In this document: positions 19,609-30,195 of the stretch, in pieces
How positions within the stretch are numbered: position 1 is the first letter of the stretch
How the letters are laid out: each line of letters starts with the position of its first letter
NCBI GenBank assembly: GCA_963850535.1
Contig: CAWKMC010000043.1
Coordinates: forward strand, 1 to 64,000
Direction: 5' to 3'
From: JAMXLO01 sp963850535
GTDB taxonomy: Bacteria > Pseudomonadota > Alphaproteobacteria > Acetobacterales > Acetobacteraceae
DNA length: 64,000 nucleotides
Made by a program: the position numbers and the translations under genes
The notes under the pieces: model-generated
Seen by the model: only the letters and a program-made list of their open reading frames with translations
Database searches by the model: none
What the model was told of the DNA's origin: nothing

Positions 19609-21011
19609 CCGATCTGCATTTCCTCACCATCGCCGATGCGTCACGCCTGATCGCGTCACGCAAGCTGTCGCCGGTGGAACTGACCGATGCATATCTCGAC
19701 CGTATCGCTGCACTGGATCATCAGCTTTGTAGTTTCGTCACGCTGACGGCGGAACGGGCGCGCAACGAGGCGCGTGTTGCGGAGGCAGAGATCGTCGCCA
19801 CGGGGCCGCGCAGCCGGATGCATGGCATTCCGTATTGTCTGAAGGACATCTATGAAACCGCCGGCATCCGCACGACGGCACAGTCGAAGCTGTTGGCCGA
19901 CAATGTCCCCGCGCGGGACTCTGCCTGCCAGCAAAGACTTGCCGCGGCTGGTGGGGTATTGCTCGGCAAGAACGCGACGTGGGAATTCGCCCATGGCGGC
20001 CCCTCGTGGGACGTGCTGTTTCCGCCGGCGCGCAACCCGTGGAACACAGAGCACTCACCGGCGGGCTCATCATCCGGTTCCGGCGCGGCGATCGCGGCCG
20101 GATTTGCGCCGGCCACTCTCGGCTCCGACACCGGTGGTTCGATCCGCGGACCCGCCGCCGCTTGCGGCATTGCCGGACTGAAGCCGACCTATGGGCTGGT
20201 CAGCCGACGCGGGGTGATCCCGAACTGCTTCAGCCACGACCATGCCGGACCGCTCGCATGGACCGCGGAAGACGTCGCGATTTTGCTGCAAATCATTGCG
20301 GGACATGATCCGGAGGATCCTGGCTCACTGGATGTTCCGGTGCCGAATTACGTTGCGGCGCTGACCGGCGACGTCAGGGGGCTGGTCATCGGCGTGCCCT
20401 GGCGATGGCTAGAGGAAGAGATCCCGCTCGCGCCGGCCACGCGCGCGTCGTTCGATGCCGCGCTGGCAGTGTTCCGCGATCTTGGTGCCACGGTTCGACC
20501 CGTCTCGCTGCCGCCATTGCTGCAATTCGACGATGTCAAGCGAACGATTGCCGTGGCGGAGTTGTTCACCATCCATGGCAAGGACCTGCGGGCTCGACCG
20601 GAGTTATTCGGCTCCAGCCTGCGCTATCGCATCATCGCCGGTGGGCTGGTGCGCGCCGAAGAATATCTGCAGGCAGTGCGCCACCGTACTGTGCTGGCGC
20701 GCGCGATGCAGGCAGTGATGGCGAGCGTGGATGTGATGATGCTGCCGACCGCGGAGCCAGCCGGCAAGCTGGAGCCATTGCCGCCCGAAAGCCTGTTCAC
20801 GCGGCCGTCGTTCACGACAGCCTTCAATGTCGGTGGCAATCCTGCGCTTTCGGTATGTTGCGGGTTTGCCGAGAACGGGCTGCCATTCTCGCTGCAAATT
20901 GCCGGTCGGGTGCTGGACGATGTGACCGTTCTGCGCGTGGGCGACGCGTACGAGAAGGTGACGGCCTGGCGTGACCGGCGGCCCTGCCTTGTCGCCGAAC
21001 ACTTGTCCTGA
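19605..21011 (+). CDS. Amidase, AtzE/GatA-like
   Basis: Amidase-signature-family enzyme of 468 residues. The Ser-cisSer-Lys triad is visible: Lys in YCLKDIYETAG near residue 85, cis-Ser in SSSGSGAAIAAG near 155, and the nucleophile in GSDTGGSIRGPAAACG near 180. GTG start at 19605 overlaps the AtzG-like gene. The neighbourhood has no gatB, so it is not the tRNA amidotransferase. It probably hydrolyses an amide or carbamoyl intermediate of the surrounding pathway. Substrate not readable. Confidence 0.9.
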   Translation: MTDLHFLTIADASRLIASRKLSPVELTDAYLDRIAALDHQLCSFVTLTAERARNEARVAEAEIVATGPRSRMHGIPYCLKDIYETAGIRTTAQSKLLADNVPARDSACQQRLAAAGGVLLGKNATWEFAHGGPSWDVLFPPARNPWNTEHSPAGSSSGSGAAIAAGFAPATLGSDTGGSIRGPAAACGIAGLKPTYGLVSRRGVIPNCFSHDHAGPLAWTAEDVAILLQIIAGHDPEDPGSLDVPVPNYVAALTGDVRGLVIGVPWRWLEEEIPLAPATRASFDAALAVFRDLGATVRPVSLPPLLQFDDVKRTIAVAELFTIHGKDLRARPELFGSSLRYRIIAGGLVRAEEYLQAVRHRTVLARAMQAVMASVDVMMLPTAEPAGKLEPLPPESLFTRPSFTTAFNVGGNPALSVCCGFAENGLPFSLQIAGRVLDDVTVLRVGDAYEKVTAWRDRRPCLVAEHLS

Positions 21012-21072
21012 GCAGCAGACAAGATGACGCACACGGCACCATGCTGCCGATTGCGCAAGAAGGAGGAACACA

Positions 21073-21706
21073 ATGGCCAAGGGCATATTGATCGCGGCGA
21101 TGGATTTCTCGAATGTCGACGCTGGCGAGTTCAATGACTGGTACAGATACGGAGCACATCCCTGAACGCCAACGAGTTCCGGGTTTTCTGAGTCTCCAAC
21201 GGTGGATCGGCGCGGAGAACCCGCAGCAATCGGTAGCGACGTATGACCTCGAGAGTCTTGCCGTGCTGCAAAGCCCGGGCTACCGCGCAATCGGCGGTGA
21301 AAACCTCTCGCCGTGGTCGAAGCGCGTAACGGCGAAAGTAGAGCGGCTGTTGCGTTATGAAGGCGAGCAGATCCTCCCAGGCGACGCTGTGGCGCCCTCC
21401 AATGCCGGTGGACTGTTGTTGGTCGGCATGACGCCTGGGCCCGACGTCGAGAGCGCATTCAATGCGTGGTATGACAACGAACACGTCCCTGCCCTCGCCC
21501 GCGTTTCCGGGGTGCTGTGCGCACGCCGGTTCCGGACCAATGCCAGTGGGACGAAATACATCGCACTGTACCATCTCACGACACCTGATGTGGTCGATAC
21601 CGCCGAGTGGAAGGACGCCAGCGGCTCGACACCGATGCCGCAGCGTGTTCGCGATCAAATCGGCAATCGCCTGCGTCTCCGGTGCCGCAGCTACGTGCGC
21701 GCGTAG
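21073..21706 (+). CDS. Tandem dimeric alpha/beta-barrel (EthD/ABM-like) protein, one frameshift
   Basis: Predicted about 210 residues. The first repeat starts MAKGILIAAMDFSNVDAGEF at ATG 21073 (AGGAGG site), and the frame changes near 21143-21150. It then continues HIPERQRVPGFLSLQRWIG, and a second copy FNAWYDNEHVPALARVSGV follows at about residue 130. The two halves share the W/Y-x-x-E-H-x-P...VPG pattern, so this is a two-domain ferredoxin-like barrel protein. A paralogue lies at 23001-23635 on the other strand, on the far side of the CoA-transferase gene. Function unknown; such folds act as isomerases, decarboxylases or monooxygenases. Confidence 0.7.
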
Positions 21707-21776
21707 GCTGAACCCGCGGTGGAATGACACTCCGGCGATGAGATGATAATGTCGTCCCCTAAACGGGAGGACGGCA

Positions 21777-22976
21777 ATGAACATAACTCCTGCATCGCCC
21801 GGCTGCTTGGCCGGCATTCGCGTGCTTGACCTGACACAGTTCGAGGCCGGCACAAGCTGCACCGAGGCGCTTGCCTGGATGGGTGCCGACATTGCCAAAG
21901 TGGAGAACCCGAAGGGCGGTGAAGCCGGACGGACCGGCTTCGGCGACGCTTATTATTTCATGATGTACAACGCCAACAAGCGTTCGATTACCGTCAACCT
22001 GAAATCGGACCGTGGGCTGGCGCTGGTGAAGGAGATGGTGAAGAAGGCCGATGTCTTCACCGAGAATTTTGCACCCGGCGCAGTCGAGCGGCTGGGACTC
22101 GGTTACGACGTCGTCAGCGCGATCAATCCCGCCATCATCTATGCCCAGGTCAAAGGGTTCGGTGACGGCAGCCCGTATGAGAAGGGCCTGGCGTTCGACC
22201 CGATCGCACAGGCCGCGGGCGGTGCCATGAGCATTACAGGCGAGCGCGACGGCAAACCGATCAAGCCAGGGCCTACGATCGGCGATACTGGCACGGGCAT
22301 GCTTCTGGCGTTCAGCATCGTCAGTGCGTTGTTCGACCGCACACGGTCCGGTAAAGGTCGCCGGCTGCAAGTGGCTATGCAGGATTCCGTGATGCACTAC
22401 AGCCGAGGGATGTTCATCACCCAGGCGCGCACTGGTGCTGCGGCACCGCGGCGGCGCCCCAGCGATAACCCGCCCGGCGGCATCTTTCCTTGCAAGCCCG
22501 GCGGCCCCAACGATTACGTCTACCTGCTCACCAGCCGCGCAAATCCCGAGCATTGGCCACGTCTGCTGAAGCTGATCGGGCGTGAGGACCTGATAAGCGA
22601 CAAGCGCTACGAAACCCCGGACGCGCGATTGCAGCATGAGGCCGAAGTGGACGAGATCGTTTCCAGCTGGACGCGTCGCCATACGAAGCAAGAGGCGATG
22701 GCGCAGCTGAGCGCGGTTGGTGTCCCCGCCGGTGCTGTCCTCAATTCGATGGAGCTGACCGACGAGCCAAGCTTCCGGGAGCGCGGAATTCTGCAAACGA
22801 TGACACATGGCGAACGCACCATGACAATGCCCGCCTGGCCAGTGCGCTTCGACGGCGTTCCGGCAGAGGTCAAGCCGGCGCCGCTGCTCGGGCAGCATAC
22901 TGCCGACGTGCTTGCTGACTGGCTTGGCCTCGATGGCGACGCGGTCGCTGGGTTGCGCCGGGACGGGATCGTCTGA
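21777..22976 (+). CDS. CoA-transferase family III (CaiB/BaiF)
   Basis: CoA-transferase of 399 residues, formyl-CoA/carnitine-CoA type, moving CoA between acids via an aspartyl anhydride. The N-terminus has VLDLTQFEAGTSCTEALAW and the GADIAKVENPKGGE motif. The catalytic aspartate is in GPTIGDTGTGMLLA near residue 168. The ribosome binding site GGGAGG precedes ATG 21777. It would activate a carboxylate product of the preceding oxidase/aldolase/amidase genes for beta-oxidation-like breakdown. Confidence 0.93.
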   Translation: MNITPASPGCLAGIRVLDLTQFEAGTSCTEALAWMGADIAKVENPKGGEAGRTGFGDAYYFMMYNANKRSITVNLKSDRGLALVKEMVKKADVFTENFAPGAVERLGLGYDVVSAINPAIIYAQVKGFGDGSPYEKGLAFDPIAQAAGGAMSITGERDGKPIKPGPTIGDTGTGMLLAFSIVSALFDRTRSGKGRRLQVAMQDSVMHYSRGMFITQARTGAAAPRRRPSDNPPGGIFPCKPGGPNDYVYLLTSRANPEHWPRLLKLIGREDLISDKRYETPDARLQHEAEVDEIVSSWTRRHTKQEAMAQLSAVGVPAGAVLNSMELTDEPSFRERGILQTMTHGERTMTMPAWPVRFDGVPAEVKPAPLLGQHTADVLADWLGLDGDAVAGLRRDGIV

Positions 22977-23000
22977 GACTGCGCCGCCCGGCGCGGGTCC

Positions 23001-23635
23001 TTACTGCCGCACGTAGCGCCGGCAACTGAACCGCAGCAGTTCGTGGAAATGCGGCCGCATGCGCTGCGTCCATGGCGTATCGGCCGCCTTCTTCCACGCC
23101 TCGCTGCGCGGCACATCCGGACTGGTCAGGTGGTAAAGCGCCAGGTATTTCCGCTCGCGATCGGCCTCGGGTGAACTGAACCGGCGCGCGCACAGCACGC
23201 CGGGCACCGCGCCCAATTGCGGCAGGTGTTCGCTGTTGTACCATTCGTTGAATTCGTGCTCCGCTGCCGGGTCGACATTCATCGACACGCGAGCAGGCCG
23301 CCGGCACCCGGGCGGCGCGACGTATCACCCGGCTTCAGTTGCTCGCCCGCGAACCGCAGGAGGCGTTTCGCGATGGCGGTGACGCGCTTGGTCCAGACCG
23401 AGGATTGTCATAGCCGATGGCCTTGTAGGGTGGGCTGTGCATGACATCATGCGTATTCCAGGTCGTAGGTGGCGACGGCGACCTTCGGGTTCTCCTCGCC
23501 GATCCAGCGTTCGGCATTGAGGAAGCCCGGCACACGCAGGCGCTCCGGGATGTGCTCCAGGTCGTACCAGTCGTGAAACTCGTCAGCATGGGCGGGCGAA
23601 AAGTCGAAAGAGGCGAACAGCAGACCCTTGGGCAT
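23001..23635 (-). pseudogene. Tandem dimeric alpha/beta-barrel protein, paralogue of 21073-21706, frameshifted
   Basis: Same two-repeat architecture as the protein at 21073. The first half MPKGLLFASFDFSPAHADEF with HIPERLRVPGFLNAERWIG starts at ATG 23635. A middle piece PPYKAIGYDNP is in a second frame (about 23410-23440). The second half FNEWYNSEHLPQLGAVPGV is in a third frame from about 23288 to 23001. The span of 635 bases equals about 211 codons, almost the same as its paralogue, so a full-length gene with two small frame errors is likely. It is convergent with the CoA-transferase. Confidence 0.65.
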
Positions 23636-23704
23636 GGGTTCCTCCTGGGCTTGGATCGGCGTGATCCTGGCATGGCGGGGGGATAGTTCCAACACCAGTG
23701 GGGG

Positions 23705-23840
23705 TAAGGTTCCACACGGAGCTCACGGAGGGGACACGGAGGGCCACTGAGAAATAGTTTATGCGCTGCGCGCGGAGCGCAAATTTCTTTCGGTGGCCCC
23801 CCGTGGCTCCTGTTCTCCGTGAGCTCCGTGTGGAACCTTA
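23705..23840. repeat. Large palindromic repeat built from CACGGAG units
   Basis: Two 26-base arms (23705-23730 and 23815-23840) are perfect inverted repeats. Inside them the left arm continues with further CACGGAG-like units at a period of 9-11 bases (23715, 23724, 23735, 23745), and the right arm mirrors these with small gaps. The centre (about 23760-23785) is itself GC-rich and self-complementary. The element fills the gap between a leftward gene and uvrB. It resembles REP/MITE-like intergenic repeats; no coding capacity is seen. Confidence 0.85.
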
Positions 23841-23901
23841 ACGCCCAGCCCGACTTCAAATCCCCTCTCGACGCCGCGCCGGAATCCCCCATCTGTTTGC
23901 C

Positions 23902-26101
<2,200 letters not shown>

Positions 26102-26168
26102 GTACGATGCGGTTCTTCGCGGAGCTGGCAACGCGATCTGGTTCTGGATGCTTGGTAGCTGTTGTCGC

Positions 26169-26211
26169 CTCTGAGGCGCCGCCGGTTACCCGGCGGCATC
26201 TCACCTCAGAG
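26169..26211. terminator. Nested hairpin between convergent uvrB and carboxylesterase
   Basis: Outer arms CTCTGAGG (26169-26176) and CCTCAGAG (26204-26211) enclose an inner perfect stem GCCGCCGG (26178-26185) / CCGGCGGC (26190-26197) with a TTAC loop. It sits exactly in the gap between two convergent genes, the place for a bidirectional terminator. There is no long T-run on either side, so termination strength is uncertain. Confidence 0.5.
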
Positions 26212-26216
26212 ATCTG

Positions 26217-27872
26217 TTATGCACCCTCTCCCAAAACGTGCCAGAAGTCACACTTGTGGTCGTTGGCAAAATCGAATTCCGGCCGTGGTCGTGGCGTATC
26301 GAGAGATTGCATCGGAGTGCCCGCAACGTGGTTGAAGCGCCGCCAATGAGGTGAAGGCTTCACGCCGTTGGGGTCGCCGAATATGGCAAACGATGTCCAA
26401 TACCGGATCATACGGGCAGACAGTTCCTGCTCGGCCGGTGAGAGCCTTGGGGTGCCCGGCGTTGTGAGTGCACTCATGTTGAACAAGAACTGCAGTTCGC
26501 TGAAGTGCGTCGCCCCGTAGGGAAAGCTCTTCTGGCTTTCCAGCGGTACCACGATCACCGGAGCGTTCACGTCATTGAACTCGTACGCCCAGACCGGCAC
26601 ATAACGGGACAGCTCGTTGTCCACTTCGAGAGCCGGGCAAGCCAGCGCTCCATCGGTGAACACCTGAGCTGTCGCAAGGTCCGTGCTTGGATACTGACCG
26701 AGCGGGTATTCCTGGGTAATTGTTGGGATGTCGCCGTTCGCCCAGCCCGTTCCTGGCAGGAATGGCCCAAAGAACTGAAGTGCCGATTGGTAGTCGCCTG
26801 GCTGCAGCGAGCCTACTCCTGCCGCCAAATCGTAATTGAGTGCCACGACGATCCGCCCTTCGTCGTGGTTTGTACCGTTGATGATCGGCACATGATTGAA
26901 CTTACCGGCGGCAAAGGCGGCCGCGGGCGACAGCGGCAGCATCTTGCCCTCGACAATTGCCGCGATCGGTGTCGCCTCGTTCGCTACGAGTTGCGACACT
27001 GGCACGGCACGCAGGCACGCAGCGACATCCGGATTGTTCTCCGGAGCGCAGCCAACCTTGCCTGCAAGTGTGACGCCAACAGTCTCGGAGTCCTGGATAG
27101 AGATATAGTGGGTCCCGCCACTATGGATGATCGCTTTCTGGAACAGTCCGGCAGCAAGCGGCGAGGCGAGATGCGCGATGACCGCGTCTCCGCCCGCCGA
27201 CTCCCCGAAGATTGTCACATTAGCCGGATCGCCGCCGAATGCAGCAATGTTGTGCTTGACCCATTCGAATGCGAGTTGCTGATCCATCAGGGCATAATTC
27301 GCCAGCAGGTGGTCTTCAGAATCGAGCGCTGGGTGAGCGAAGAGGCCAAGCGCACCCAGCCGGTAGTTGATTGTGACAACGATGACCTTGCCGCCCTGTG
27401 CGAGCGGCGTGGAATCATAAGCAGCTCCATTGCCAAAGCTGAATCCGCCGCCGTGGAGCCAAATCATAACTGGGAGCTCGCCTGCGTGCTCCGACAATCC
27501 GTCCGTTCCTCCTGGCACATAGATGTTCAAGAATAGACAATCCTCTGTGGTCGACGGCTTGCCCCACGGGCTCGTGCCCTGTGGGCAATCGCTGCCGAAG
27601 CTGGTGGCATCCACCTGCTCTTGGCCGCGAGCCACCGGTTGCGGTGGACGCCAGCGCAAATCGCCAACGGGAGGCATCGCATAGCGAACGCCACGAAATA
27701 CCGCTACGCCGCCCATGTCGACGCCTGTCAGAGTACCTTGTTCAAGCGTCACAGTTGGCGCAGCGGATGCCGCTGTGCCGAAGCAAAGTATGAACAATCC
27801 GATTGCGCATACGATCCCGTACTGGATGCCTCGCCAGCACAAGGATCTGCCGTCCATGACAACGCTCGCCAT
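26217..27872 (-). CDS. Carboxylesterase, type B family, secreted
   Basis: Serine esterase of 551 residues related to para-nitrobenzyl esterases. The N-terminus has a hydrophobic segment (IQYGIVCAIGLFILCFG) ending ASAAP, a Sec signal peptide. EDCLFLNIYVPGG is the type B signature 2, and GESAGGDAV near residue 223 holds the nucleophile. The charge-relay Glu is in NHDEGRI near 335 and the histidine is probably in ATHFSELQF near 455. ATG 27872 follows GGGGGAAA. Exported, so it acts on an external ester. Confidence 0.92.
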   Translation of the reverse strand: MASVVMDGRSLCWRGIQYGIVCAIGLFILCFGTAASAAPTVTLEQGTLTGVDMGGVAVFRGVRYAMPPVGDLRWRPPQPVARGQEQVDATSFGSDCPQGTSPWGKPSTTEDCLFLNIYVPGGTDGLSEHAGELPVMIWLHGGGFSFGNGAAYDSTPLAQGGKVIVVTINYRLGALGLFAHPALDSEDHLLANYALMDQQLAFEWVKHNIAAFGGDPANVTIFGESAGGDAVIAHLASPLAAGLFQKAIIHSGGTHYISIQDSETVGVTLAGKVGCAPENNPDVAACLRAVPVSQLVANEATPIAAIVEGKMLPLSPAAAFAAGKFNHVPIINGTNHDEGRIVVALNYDLAAGVGSLQPGDYQSALQFFGPFLPGTGWANGDIPTITQEYPLGQYPSTDLATAQVFTDGALACPALEVDNELSRYVPVWAYEFNDVNAPVIVVPLESQKSFPYGATHFSELQFLFNMSALTTPGTPRLSPAEQELSARMIRYWTSFAIFGDPNGVKPSPHWRRFNHVAGTPMQSLDTPRPRPEFDFANDHKCDFWHVLGEGA

Positions 27873-28125
27873 GTTGTTTCCCCCGTATCTCTTCTGCTAG
27901 ATAACCATCCGGACTTGACAAACAACAGTCCAGTCAAACTTGCGTGGAAACTTGAGGGCGGTGCCCACTGCCAAGATCTTGCTAAGTTGGGCGGCAAAAG
28001 TGGGCAATGCCCAACCGGCATCCTCCTCCCATTTGTGGCTCGTTGATTCGGTGCCTCTCAGGTGCCTTTTTGACAGTACCCTATGGGTGGCATCAGAGCA
28101 CGCACGAACGTTTCGCCTGCCCTGC

Positions 28126-28154
28126 TTGACGATATACCCATTGGGACTGACAAT
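28126..28154 (+). promoter_or_regulatory. Candidate sigma-70 promoter for secreted ABM gene
   Basis: TTGACG at 28126-28131 and GACAAT at 28149-28154 are separated by 17 bases, about 85 bases before ATG 28238. The rest of the 27873-28237 gap holds no convincing gene. The match is judged by eye. Confidence 0.35.
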
Positions 28155-28237
28155 CATTGCCGTTAGGTTCGCCGGTCGAGCCTGGCCGACGACCTACTTT
28201 CGTGAAGACCAGTACAATAAGAGCGGGGGAAACACGA

Positions 28238-28630
28238 ATGCCGCGGTTGTTCCGATTGCCTATTGCATTACTTGCCTTGGAGTGTGCGTTGATTGCCACT
28301 CCCCGTTGGGGGCCGACATACGCTCAGCCGGTCCAAACCCAATATGTCGTTGTCTATGGCGAGGTTGCTCCGAGTGGGCGCGCCGTACGTCAGGCGCAAT
28401 CGCTGCTGAATTATCTTGCGGAACTCGCACAGCAAGCCAACGGCTCGATCCTCTTCTCAGTGAATACTGAGGTCGAGCGCCCTAATTTCTTCAGCCTCGT
28501 CGAGATCTGGCAGGATGCGACCGCGTATGCAGCATTCACATCCGCAAGCGGTGTTAAGCAGGTCGTGCAACAGCTGCAACCGCTGCTGATCGCACCGCTG
28601 GATGAGCGTGACGGGAATCTCGTCGAGTAG
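28238..28630 (+). CDS. Secreted antibiotic-biosynthesis-monooxygenase (ABM) domain protein
   Basis: One hundred and thirty residues. ATG 28238 (MPRLFRLPIALLALECALI) begins a signal peptide ending near TYAQP; a GCGGGGGA site precedes it. The mature part is a ferredoxin-like ABM/quinol-monooxygenase fold: QYVVVYGEVAPSGRAV, then NFFSLVEIWQDATAYAAF. These domains are small cofactor-free oxygenases or simple binding folds. It is followed 69 bases later by a second secreted protein of the same type. Confidence 0.7.
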   Translation: MPRLFRLPIALLALECALIATPRWGPTYAQPVQTQYVVVYGEVAPSGRAVRQAQSLLNYLAELAQQANGSILFSVNTEVERPNFFSLVEIWQDATAYAAFTSASGVKQVVQQLQPLLIAPLDERDGNLVE

Positions 28631-28699
28631 ATGGACAGGTAGTGACCCGTGTTGATACCCGGGCTGCGCCAAACGCAGCTAGCGGGATGGGAGGTATTC

Positions 28700-29083
28700 A
28701 TGCATCGGATGGTACAAAGCCTTACCTTGCTGAGCTGCCTGCTGGCGTGGCCTGCGATGGGGAACGAGCGCGGTTCGATCTTCGTGGTGACCCACATTGA
28801 CGTCATACCGACGAATTTGGACCAGGCGATCCCGGTGCTGAAGAATTTTGCCACCGAGAGCAAGGATGACCCGGGCGTGGTAAGTTTTCAACTGATTACC
28901 TGGGCACCCACGACGAACCACTTTCAATTGATACAGATCTATAGTTCACTCGCTGCGTTCAATCGGCACGTCCAAGCTCCTCACACGATCGCGTTTCGCT
29001 CGGCTATTCAGCCTTTCATAGGCGCTCCCTACGATGAGCGGATCTATATCGCAGCAGGGCAGGAACTCGACTCCGAACGCTAA
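28700..29083 (+). CDS. Secreted ABM-domain protein, second tandem copy
   Basis: One hundred and twenty-seven residues starting at ATG 28700 with GGGAGG upstream. The signal peptide is MHRMVQSLTLLSCLLAWPAM. The domain shows IFVVTHIDVIPTNLDQAIPV, then FQLITWAPTTNHFQLIQIYS and the typical helix SSLAAFNRHVQAPH. It shares fold pattern and order with the preceding gene and is probably a diverged duplicate. No oxidoreductase partner is adjacent. Confidence 0.7.
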   Translation: MHRMVQSLTLLSCLLAWPAMGNERGSIFVVTHIDVIPTNLDQAIPVLKNFATESKDDPGVVSFQLITWAPTTNHFQLIQIYSSLAAFNRHVQAPHTIAFRSAIQPFIGAPYDERIYIAAGQELDSER

Positions 29084-29202
29084 CCTACCAACGCCTTCGC
29101 ATTGAGGCTTGTGAACGCTCCGTTGCCTCGGTGTAGCGGCGTTGTGTCAGCTGATCGTCGTCGAGCCCGATTAGCGACGACCGTCCGCCACATGCGATTG
29201 GT

Positions 29203-29478
29203 TCAAGCGGTCGGCACCTGGCGAAAGCCAAAGTGTTCCGGTGGATCGGCCAGATCCTCGTCGATGCTGACCACTTCGGCCATGCGCGGCCCTCGGCGAC
29301 ACAGCCGCAGCAGTTCCTCCACCGCCGCGGTGTCGCCCGCCACTAAAGCCTCCACCGAACCGTCGATCCGATTGTGTACCCACCCTGACACACCGAGGGC
29401 ACGCGCCTTTTCTACCATCCACTCACGATAGCCGACGCCTTGGACGCGCCCGCTGATGATCATCCGCTTGCTGTTCAT
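29203..29478 (-). CDS. Acylphosphatase
   Basis: Ninety-one residues, the standard length. The active-site arginine is in GRVQGVGYR (residues 10-18) and the asparagine in GWVHNRIDGSVEA. Hydrolyses acyl phosphates such as acetyl or carbamoyl phosphate in the cytoplasm. Its start codon overlaps the ATP12 stop codon by four bases (29475-29478), so the two are cotranscribed. Confidence 0.95.
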   Translation of the reverse strand: MNSKRMIISGRVQGVGYREWMVEKARALGVSGWVHNRIDGSVEALVAGDTAAVEELLRLCRRGPRMAEVVSIDEDLADPPEHFGFRQVPTA

Positions 29479-30188
29479 AGGCTTGCCCGCGTCAGATGCA
29501 GGAAGCGTTCGGCCAGCGCGATATCGGCGGCGATCGAGGCGCGACGCGCAGCGGCTTCGGCGTCTTCACCCCACGCGTCGACCTGAAAGAGTTCGTCCAG
29601 TGCGCCCAGCGCATGCGCGCTCTCCGCGTCCAGCTGCCGCTCCGCCAGGGCCAGCCCGAGCACCAGGCTGCCCAACGCCGGGATGGCAATACCGAGCGCG
29701 GCCAGCGCGGCGATGTCCAGTTCAGCCACGGCGCTACGCAGCGTTGCCACACTGCCTCGATGCTGCTTCACAAAGGCAATGCCTGTCCCGACGCGCAGCG
29801 GCGCATTGTAAGTCATGGCAACCCAGTCCAGCCACGGTTGCCACTCTCGCGTCTGCCGCGCCACCAGTTCCTCCGGGCCCTCCGCCCGATAGCACAGCAG
29901 GTCGCTTTCCGCGTAACGGGCAATCGCATCGACCGTCGGCGCAGGATCCGGCGCGATGCGCTGCTGCGCAGTTCCAGCGAGGCGCGTCAGTGGTGTGTCC
30001 GCGAACGACATCTCGCCGCCGATCGCACCACCAGCCGCCTGCCACTCCTCGGCGATGGCGCACGCCAGCTTCTCGGCGTCCACGCGTAACACTGCACCGC
30101 CCGGTAAATGCATCGGCTTGCCGTCCAGCAATATCGCGTAGCCGGTCTCACCCGGCTCCACTCTGACGGTATCCCAAAACCGCCTCAA
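29475..30188 (-). CDS. ATP12 family chaperone for F1-ATPase assembly
   Basis: Two hundred and thirty-seven residues. The opening RRFWDTVRVEPGETGYAILL is typical of alphaproteobacterial ATP12 proteins, as is ARYAESDLLCYRAEGPEELV in the middle. In mitochondria the homologue protects F1 alpha subunits during assembly; the bacterial role is inferred. It is restricted mainly to alphaproteobacteria, which supports the taxonomic call. It lies 7 bases downstream of the AsmA gene in the same direction. Confidence 0.92.
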   Translation of the reverse strand: MRRFWDTVRVEPGETGYAILLDGKPMHLPGGAVLRVDAEKLACAIAEEWQAAGGAIGGEMSFADTPLTRLAGTAQQRIAPDPAPTVDAIARYAESDLLCYRAEGPEELVARQTREWQPWLDWVAMTYNAPLRVGTGIAFVKQHRGSVATLRSAVAELDIAALAALGIAIPALGSLVLGLALAERQLDAESAHALGALDELFQVDAWGEDAEAAARRASIAADIALAERFLHLTRASL

Positions 30189-30195
30189 CTCAACC

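Noticed and set aside
19605..21011. GatA of the tRNA amidotransferase
   Set aside because: No gatB or canonical gatC is adjacent; the partner peptide is AtzG-like and the context is catabolic.
23800..23840. LexA/SOS box upstream of uvrB
   Set aside because: The closest match (GTTC-N7-GCTC) has a mismatch and lies inside the palindromic repeat, so it may be a chance match.
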